A stretch of DNA of 6,019 bases from Actinomycetes bacterium (GTDB lineage Bacteria; Actinomycetota; Actinomycetes; Actinomycetales; Microbacteriaceae), in the NCBI GenBank assembly GCA_023421635.1, contig JAEZSU010000169.1, positions 1 through 6,019 on the forward strand, in the 5' to 3' direction. Positions 1-4,611 of this stretch are shown here, piece after piece. Both the position numbers and the translations under genes were made by a program. Each line of letters begins with the position of its first letter. The stretch's first letter is position 1. Below the pieces are notes generated by a model that saw only the letters and a list, made by a program, of their open reading frames with translations, was not told the origin of the DNA and ran no database searches.

Positions 1-801
1 GACTTCGCCCCCGCCTTCTCGTACCCCTACCCTGCGCAGGTGATCTGCGCGTTCCTCGGCATCCCCGTCGAGGACGCGCTGAACCTCAAGAAGTGGGCGG
101 ACGAGAGCTTCATGTACCGTCCCGACCGCCTCAACAAGCCCGAGCTCGCCCAGGCGGCCGAGTCCAACCTCACCGAGTACGCCCAGCGTCTGCTGGATGA
201 GCGCGTGCGACTGAACCTCGACCCCGACGAGGACATGATCACCGGCCTCATGAACTTCGAGTTCAACGGCGCGAAGCTCACCGACACCGAGGTGGGTCGC
301 GTCGTACGCCTCATGCTCTCCGCCGGGCACAACAACACCACCAGCAGCACGGGCATCACGCTGCTGCAGATCGCCCGCGACCCGGAGATCCAGCGCACGC
401 TGCGCGCCGACCGCTCGCTCATCCCGCAGGCGATCCTCGAATTCCTCCGCCACGAGAGCCCCGCGATGACCTCGCGTCGCGTGCTCAAGGAGGACGTCGA
501 ACTGCACGGTCGCACCATGCGCGCCGGCGAGGAGGTCATGTTCTTCTGGAGCTCCGCGAACCGCGACGCCGCGCACTTCGAGAACCCCGAGGTCGTCGAC
601 ATCCACCGCGACAACACGAGCGCCATGACGTTCGGCTGGGGCCCGCACCGCTGCCTCGGCCTGTCCGTCGCGCTGATGGAGATCCGCGTGGCCGTCGAGG
701 TGCTGTTCGACCGCACCGAATGGATCGAGCTCTCCGGCGAACCCGAGCGCGTGAAGTGGGAGCGCCTCGGCGTCACCAGCCTCCCGCTGAAGGTCCGCTG
801 A
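1..801 (+). CDS. Cytochrome P450, 5'-truncated by the window edge
   Basis: This is the C-terminal 266 residues of a bacterial class I cytochrome P450, a soluble haem monooxygenase; about 130-140 N-terminal residues are missing compared with the usual ~400. The reading frame is open from base 1, so the GTG at 40 is internal and not a start. Visible landmarks in order are the I-helix motif AGHNNTT (322-342), the K-helix ExxR as EFLR (439-450), and the haem-binding loop FGWGPHRCLG (631-660), whose Cys codon at 652-654 gives the thiolate ligand. The I-helix is unusual: Asn-Asn occupies the place of the common Asp/Glu-Thr pair, with Thr-Thr following. The gene ends at TGA 799-801, 35 bases before a ferredoxin gene, and is followed by a ferredoxin reductase, so electrons very probably come from those partners. 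The P450 family number and substrate cannot be assigned from the sequence alone. Confidence 0.96.
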   Translation, partial: DFAPAFSYPYPAQVICAFLGIPVEDALNLKKWADESFMYRPDRLNKPELAQAAESNLTEYAQRLLDERVRLNLDPDEDMITGLMNFEFNGAKLTDTEVGRVVRLMLSAGHNNTTSSTGITLLQIARDPEIQRTLRADRSLIPQAILEFLRHESPAMTSRRVLKEDVELHGRTMRAGEEVMFFWSSANRDAAHFENPEVVDIHRDNTSAMTFGWGPHRCLGLSVALMEIRVAVEVLFDRTEWIELSGEPERVKWERLGVTSLPLKVR

Positions 802-825
802 CCCACTTCCCACTTCCACTCTGAG

Positions 826-830
826 AGGAG
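826..830 (+). promoter_or_regulatory. Shine-Dalgarno site of the ferredoxin gene
   Basis: AGGAG, inside the purine run GAGAGGAG at 823-830, lies 6 bases before the ATG at 837. It is the only clear ribosome-binding site in the plus-strand operon. The ferredoxin can therefore be translated independently of the P450, whereas the two downstream genes rely on overlapping stops and starts. The rest of the 35-base gap (802-836) is a C/T-rich run with an imperfect repeat of CCCACTT; no promoter is evident in it. Confidence 0.8.
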
Positions 831-836
831 AACCCC

Positions 837-1025
837 ATGAAGATCAGTGTCGACATGGATGTCTGCGACGGCCACGCACAGTGCGTGTTCGCAGCGCCGA
901 ACGTGTTCAAGCTCGACGGCAAGGGCAAGGTGCTCTACAACGCCGAGCCGGACGAGTCCGAGCGCGAGCGCGTCATCGAGGCCGCGGAGGCCTGCCCGCT
1001 GCTGGCGATTGAAATCCTGCAGTGA
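837..1025 (+). CDS. Small [3Fe-4S]-type ferredoxin, P450 redox partner
   Basis: This 62-residue acidic ferredoxin should carry single electrons from the FAD reductase encoded next to it to the upstream P450. The cluster motif is C10-x2-H13-x2-C16 followed by C53-P54, giving three cysteines with His at the position that is the fourth Cys in [4Fe-4S] relatives. This is the pattern of the actinobacterial single-cluster P450 ferredoxins, which normally bind [3Fe-4S]. Length is typical for the family, and no signal peptide or extra domain is seen. The start ATG at 837 follows a good Shine-Dalgarno site. The stop TGA (1023-1025) overlaps the GTG start of the reductase, so the two are probably made in step. 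An overlapping open frame at 847-1107 is a shadow of this gene. Confidence 0.95.
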   Translation: MKISVDMDVCDGHAQCVFAAPNVFKLDGKGKVLYNAEPDESERERVIEAAEACPLLAIEILQ

Positions 1026-2203
1026 CTGCCCGGGTCGTCATCGTCGGGGCGTCCCTCGGCGGCCTCCGCACCGCCGAGACGCTCCGCGCGAAGGGCTTCG
1101 AGGGTGAGATCGTGCTGGTGGGCGCCGAAGAGCACCCGCCGTACAACCGCCCCCCGCTGTCGAAGGAGGTGCTGCGCGGCGAAGCCGACCACGAGTCGCT
1201 CGCGTTCAAGCCCAGCCGTCCGCTCGACCCGGTGGAGTGGCGCCTCGGCCGCACGGCCGTCGCGGCCGACCTGACGGCCCGCACCGTGACCCTCGACGAC
1301 GGGAACACGCTCGACTACGACGTACTCGTGGTGGCGACCGGGGTCCGCCCCCGCCACCTGCCGTCGCTGGGGGGCAAGGCCGGCGTCTTCTCCCTGCGCG
1401 ATGTGTCCGACGCCAAGGCACTGGGCGCCGTGCTGCGGCCCGGGGCCCACCTGACCGTCATCGGCAGCGGGTTCGTCGGCTGCGAGGTCGCGGCCAGCGC
1501 CCGCAAGCTCGGCGTCGAAGTGGACGTCGTCACGATGGAGGCGGCGCCCCTCGCGGCGGCCATCGGCCCGCAGCTGGCCTCGGTCCTGTTCGAGCGTCAT
1601 CTCGAGAACGGCGTCACCTTCCACCTCGAGGACGGTCTGGCCGGGTACGACCCGGACGCCCACGAGGTCACACTGAGCTCCGGTACCCGACTGCGTTCGG
1701 ACGCCGTGCTCGAGGCGATCGGCAGCGCGCCGAACGTGGAGTGGCTCGACGGCAACGGCCTCGATCTCAGCGACGGTCTGCACTGCGACGACACCCTCGC
1801 GGTCGTGGGCGCGGACGGCGTGTACGCGGTGGGTGACGTCGCCCGGTTCCCGAACGCGCGCTTCGACGACGCGGCCCGCCGCGTCGAGCACTGGAACGTC
1901 GCGGTCGAGACCGGTCGTCGCGCCGCCGCGGCGATCGCCGCACGCCTGTCCGGGGGTGCAGTGGAGCTGCCGGCCTTCCGGCCCATGCCCACCTTCTGGA
2001 GCAATCAGTACGACATCCGCCTGCAGGCCTATGGCATGACCCGCCTCGCGGACACGGTCGAGGCCCTGGACGAGGAGCTCGGCGGAGCGCCGATCATGGC
2101 ATACCGTCGAGACGGTGACCTCGTCGCGGTCGCGGCGCTGACGAACGGCCCACGGCTGCTCGAACTGTCCCGCGAGATCGGAACGGTGGCGGCGGTCGGA
2201 TGA
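1022..2203 (+). CDS. FAD-dependent NAD(P)H:ferredoxin reductase of the P450 system
   Basis: This 393-residue flavoprotein oxidises NAD(P)H and passes electrons to the ferredoxin. It has the full family layout. An N-terminal FAD Rossmann motif GASLGG lies at residues 9-14, the PPYNRPPLSK motif near 39-48, and the ATG motif (VVATGVRPR) at 103-111. The pyridine-nucleotide Rossmann motif GSGFVGCE is at 148-155, the second FAD contact VGD at 270-272, the EHWNVA motif near 289-294, and a C-terminal reductase domain contains PTFWSNQYD near 323-331. E173 near the end of the second strand of the nucleotide domain suits NADH, but specificity is inferred only. Length is normal (~400). The GTG start overlaps the ferredoxin stop as GTGA, and no strong Shine-Dalgarno precedes it, which favours translational coupling. 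The same layout occurs in rubredoxin, putidaredoxin and dioxygenase ferredoxin reductases; the neighbours indicate a P450 role. Confidence 0.95.
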   Translation: MTARVVIVGASLGGLRTAETLRAKGFEGEIVLVGAEEHPPYNRPPLSKEVLRGEADHESLAFKPSRPLDPVEWRLGRTAVAADLTARTVTLDDGNTLDYDVLVVATGVRPRHLPSLGGKAGVFSLRDVSDAKALGAVLRPGAHLTVIGSGFVGCEVAASARKLGVEVDVVTMEAAPLAAAIGPQLASVLFERHLENGVTFHLEDGLAGYDPDAHEVTLSSGTRLRSDAVLEAIGSAPNVEWLDGNGLDLSDGLHCDDTLAVVGADGVYAVGDVARFPNARFDDAARRVEHWNVAVETGRRAAAAIAARLSGGAVELPAFRPMPTFWSNQYDIRLQAYGMTRLADTVEALDEELGGAPIMAYRRDGDLVAVAALTNGPRLLELSREIGTVAAVG

Positions 2204-2679
2204 CCACGCTCGATCCGAGCCGCTCCGGCATGAGTTGGGCGGTGCGCCCCTCGTTCGTCGAGTACGTCGCCCGCACCGGCGGCGACATCACGGTGCACGC
2301 CCCCGCCGTCATGCACGAGCAGGGGTTCGGATGGCCCGCCACGACGGCCACCGCTCCGGCCGGCTCCCCCACCGCCCTTCGGGTGGAGCTGGCCGGGGCG
2401 GTCTCCTTCTTCGCCCACGGCGGGATGCTGGACATCACGCTCGGTGGGCTCGTCGCGACCGTGGACGACGGGGTCCTCCGGCTGCACGCGATCACGTCCG
2501 ACGGCTCCGAGGTCACCGTCGTCGAAGGACCGTGCGCGCCCACCACGGCCGTCGACGGCGTCGAGGCGTGGGTTGCGCACCCCGCGCTGCATCCTGACGC
2601 GGTCGACTGGTTCGGCGGCAACTACCCCGCCGGCACCGGCTTCGCGCCACTGCTGCTCACGGTCAGCGCTCCCCGCTGA
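2200..2679 (+). CDS. HtaA-domain-like small soluble protein, possible haem binder
   Basis: This 159-residue protein resembles a single HtaA domain, an actinobacterial haem-binding fold best known from Corynebacterium haem uptake. The match is by motif order. An opening W13-AVRPSF-VEY22-V recalls the family's WGVKxSFxxY start, a GFGWP stretch at 42-46 recalls the F-x-[FW]-P step, and VSFFAHGGMLDITL at 68-81 recalls the VxFxGHxGxLDL core. DDGVL at 89-93 is followed by a mixed beta-like tail. Y22 and H73 sit where the family's haem-ligating Tyr and its supporting His are expected. No signal peptide, membrane anchor or sorting signal is visible, so a cytoplasmic location is inferred, unlike classical HtaA. 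The ATG at 2200 overlaps the reductase stop as ATGA; an internal ATG at 2230 (M11) is a weaker alternative. Its role is unknown: haem supply to the P450, haem sensing, or binding of another hydrophobic ligand are all possible. Confidence 0.72.
   Translation: MTTLDPSRSGMSWAVRPSFVEYVARTGGDITVHAPAVMHEQGFGWPATTATAPAGSPTALRVELAGAVSFFAHGGMLDITLGGLVATVDDGVLRLHAITSDGSEVTVVEGPCAPTTAVDGVEAWVAHPALHPDAVDWFGGNYPAGTGFAPLLLTVSAPR
2663..2679. terminator. Possible weak stem-loop at the convergent operon ends
   Basis: TCAGCG (2663-2668) can pair with CGCTGA (2674-2679) across a 5-base CTCCC loop, giving a 6-bp GC-rich stem that includes the stop codon of the HtaA-like gene. It sits next to the 10-base gap (2680-2689) between the two converging operons, where transcription from both sides must end. 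There is no U-tract on either strand, so it is not a standard intrinsic terminator, and a stem this short can arise by chance in GC-rich DNA. Confidence 0.2.
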
Positions 2680-2689
2680 GGCGGGTCGG

Positions 2690-3580
2690 TCACCGCAGGC
2701 CCAGCACCCGCTCCGGGGTGTCGACCGTCATCTCCCGCAGCGCGGCCTCCGGTGCCCCGATCTGCCACAGTGCGGTGACGTAGTCCTGGAATCCCGCGGC
2801 AGGATGCGGCGCCTGGTCGGTGAACCCGTAGTCGGTGGACAGCGCGGCACGCCGCCCCCCGACGCGTTCGATCACCTCGACGACCCGCGACAGCTTCGCC
2901 GGATCCCCCATGCACGAATGCGCGGACAATTCGATGACCGCGCCGAGCTCCGCGAGTTCCTGGCATTCGGCGGGGCTGAGCGGGGTGACCCCGGGGGCCT
3001 CCTGCATGGCGTGCGTGATGACGTACCGGTCGGTCGCCGTGAACGCCCGCGCCACGGCGAACTGTTCGTCCGTCTCGATGTGGCCGCTCGCGAGGACCGC
3101 GTCGTACTCCTGGACCAGGGCGATGATCTCCCGCACCTCCGGCAGCAGTTCGCCGTCCGCATCCAGGACGCGGACCCCTTCGCCGTCGCCGAAGCCCGTC
3201 TCCCGCAGCGCCGGCACCGACCCGCGGGCGGAGAGCGTCGGCAACCACACGAACTTCGCGCCGTTGCGCAACGCGCCCTCCGCCGCGTGCGGGTTCAGGC
3301 ATCCCACCGGGTGATCCAGGCAGATGCCGCTGAACACCTGCACCTCGGGCACGGCGGCCTGCGCGAGATACGCGGACCCCGTGGTGGCGAACTCGTGCCC
3401 TTTCAGCACGATCGCACGCATCCCGGCGTCACGCGCCTCCTGAGCGGCCTCGATCGCGTTCACCGCGTGGCGTTCGGCGCCGAACAGCTCCTCCACGAAC
3501 CGTTCCGGACCGAAATGGCAGTGCAGGTCGATCGCACCCTCGAGCGTGATGGGCCGGTCCGTCCGACGATCCGGGGTCAT
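2690..3580 (-). CDS. DUF6282-like metal-dependent hydrolase (amidohydrolase fold)
   Basis: This 296-residue protein is predicted to be a metal-dependent hydrolase with a TIM-barrel amidohydrolase-like core, and it resembles proteins grouped as DUF6282. Candidate metal ligands appear in the superfamily order: H20-x-H22 in DLHCH on the first strand, K60/H62 in VLKGH, H167 in ASGH, H190 in VITH, and D250 in LSTD. The C-terminal DTPERVLGL resembles the closing segment of many amidohydrolases. There is no signal peptide, so it should act in the cytoplasm. Its ATG overlaps the permease stop as ATGA, and a GGAGG lies 7 bases before it. This start is preferred because translation upstream of it in this frame only shadows the permease gene. 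Coupling to a sugar-type importer suggests it acts on the imported compound or a derivative. The reaction is unknown; a lactonase, amidase or phosphoester hydrolase would all fit the fold. Confidence 0.85.
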   Translation of the reverse strand: MTPDRRTDRPITLEGAIDLHCHFGPERFVEELFGAERHAVNAIEAAQEARDAGMRAIVLKGHEFATTGSAYLAQAAVPEVQVFSGICLDHPVGCLNPHAAEGALRNGAKFVWLPTLSARGSVPALRETGFGDGEGVRVLDADGELLPEVREIIALVQEYDAVLASGHIETDEQFAVARAFTATDRYVITHAMQEAPGVTPLSPAECQELAELGAVIELSAHSCMGDPAKLSRVVEVIERVGGRRAALSTDYGFTDQAPHPAAGFQDYVTALWQIGAPEAALREMTVDTPERVLGLR

Positions 3581-4611
3581 TTCGCCGCCTCCGCCGCCTG
3601 ACCGGCCGGTCGCCGGCGCCGCTGCCGGATCACCTGCGAGACGGCGACCGCGATGATGAGTCCGCCACCGTAGAACACGTTCTGGATCCAGCCGGACAGC
3701 CCGAGCACCTGCAGACCGAAGATGCCCGTCGCCAGGAAGAAGATGCCGATGAGCGTGCCGACGGGGTTGAACTGCCCCGGCTGCACCACGGCCGTCCCCA
3801 GGAAGACCGCGGCCAGCGCGGGCAGCAGGTAGTTCGGCGCAGCCGCCGGGTCGTACCCGCCGACGGTCGCCACGAGCACGATCCCGGCGCACGCGGCCAG
3901 CAGCGCCCCGGTCAGGTAGGCGCCGGTGCGGACGCGGTCGACCGCCACACCGGTCAAGCGCGCGACCTCGCGGTTGGAGCCGACGATGAGCATCTGGTGA
4001 CCGAGCGGGGTCCAGGTGAGCACGTAGGCGAACCCGGCCACGAGCAGCAGGCCGTACCAGAACGACACCGGCATGCCGAGCACCGGCGTCAGTGCGATCG
4101 CACCGAATCCGCGGTCGGGCAGCGCGAGGATGGACGACCCGGAGAGGAACTGGCTGAGACCGAGGAGCAGGGTCGCCATGCCGAGGGTCACGACGAACGA
4201 GGAGATCCCCATCCGGACCACGAAGAACGCGTTGACGGCGCCGCACAACAGGGCGGCGGCGATGCCGACGAGGCATGCGAACCACACCGAGGCGCCGTGG
4301 ACGCCGGCGAGGACCACGACGATGGTCGCGGTCAGTCCCATCACGGCGGCGAACGACAGGTCGAACTCGCCGACGACGAGCGTGACCAATGCGGACATCG
4401 TCAGGAAGATCAGCACCTGCTGCGAGCCGAAGATCGACTGGAAGGCGCCGACGGAGCCGAACACCGTCGGGCTGAGGATCCAGAACACCACCGCCATCAC
4501 GATCCACACGCCCACCAGCGCGTACCGCTCGGCGAGCTGCACGAGGTTCACGCGGGGCGTGCGGGGGGTGGCGTGCGCGGGCGGGACCGGCGGAGCAAGC
4601 ACTTCGCTCAT
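3577..4611 (-). CDS. RbsC-like (CUT2) ABC transporter permease
   Basis: This 344-residue inner-membrane permease belongs to the ribose/xylose/AI-2 type of importer and would form a homodimeric channel with the ATPase encoded just upstream. A Pro/Ala-rich cytoplasmic N-terminus (about 1-28) is followed by roughly 8-10 hydrophobic segments, the first at about 30-48 and others near 65-80, 85-103, 108-131, 136-154, 183-200, 229-250 and 284-303. GEFDLSFAAVMGL at 81-93 matches the family's GGIDLSVG region, and GSNREVARLTGVAVDRV at 211-227 matches the cytoplasmic loop thought to contact the ATPase. A basic RQRRRRP tail ends the protein. The start is either ATG at 4611 or an in-frame GTG at 4614; both overlap the ATPase stop. 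The stop overlaps the hydrolase start. Substrate specificity cannot be read from the permease. Confidence 0.93.
   Translation of the reverse strand: MSEVLAPPVPPAHATPRTPRVNLVQLAERYALVGVWIVMAVVFWILSPTVFGSVGAFQSIFGSQQVLIFLTMSALVTLVVGEFDLSFAAVMGLTATIVVVLAGVHGASVWFACLVGIAAALLCGAVNAFFVVRMGISSFVVTLGMATLLLGLSQFLSGSSILALPDRGFGAIALTPVLGMPVSFWYGLLLVAGFAYVLTWTPLGHQMLIVGSNREVARLTGVAVDRVRTGAYLTGALLAACAGIVLVATVGGYDPAAAPNYLLPALAAVFLGTAVVQPGQFNPVGTLIGIFFLATGIFGLQVLGLSGWIQNVFYGGGLIIAVAVSQVIRQRRRRPAGQAAEAAK
3588..3592 (-). promoter_or_regulatory. Shine-Dalgarno site of the hydrolase gene
   Basis: Read on the minus strand, GGAGG lies 7 bases before the hydrolase ATG at 3580, inside the last codons of the permease. 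Together with the ATGA overlap it fixes the hydrolase start and suggests coupled translation. Confidence 0.7.

Noticed and set aside
802..836. C/T-rich imperfect repeat (CCCACTT, CCCACTT, CCACTC) between P450 and ferredoxin as a possible operator or promoter
   Set aside because: Too short, no dyad symmetry and no -10/-35 pair. It is better explained as an untranslated spacer leading to the Shine-Dalgarno site.
27..875. Minus-strand open frame opposite the P450
   Set aside because: Ser/Arg-rich composition with no recognisable motif, lying antisense to clear P450 motifs (EFLR and FGWGPHRCLG).
935..1891. Minus-strand 318-residue open frame opposite the ferredoxin reductase
   Set aside because: Val/Arg/Gly-rich antisense shadow, as expected in high-GC DNA; the plus strand carries a complete flavoprotein with all family motifs.
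2444..3601. Plus-strand 385-residue open frame running from the HtaA-like gene across the hydrolase
   Set aside because: It is out of frame with the HtaA-like gene and antisense to the hydrolase. Its Arg/His/Pro-rich composition and lack of motifs mark it as a shadow.
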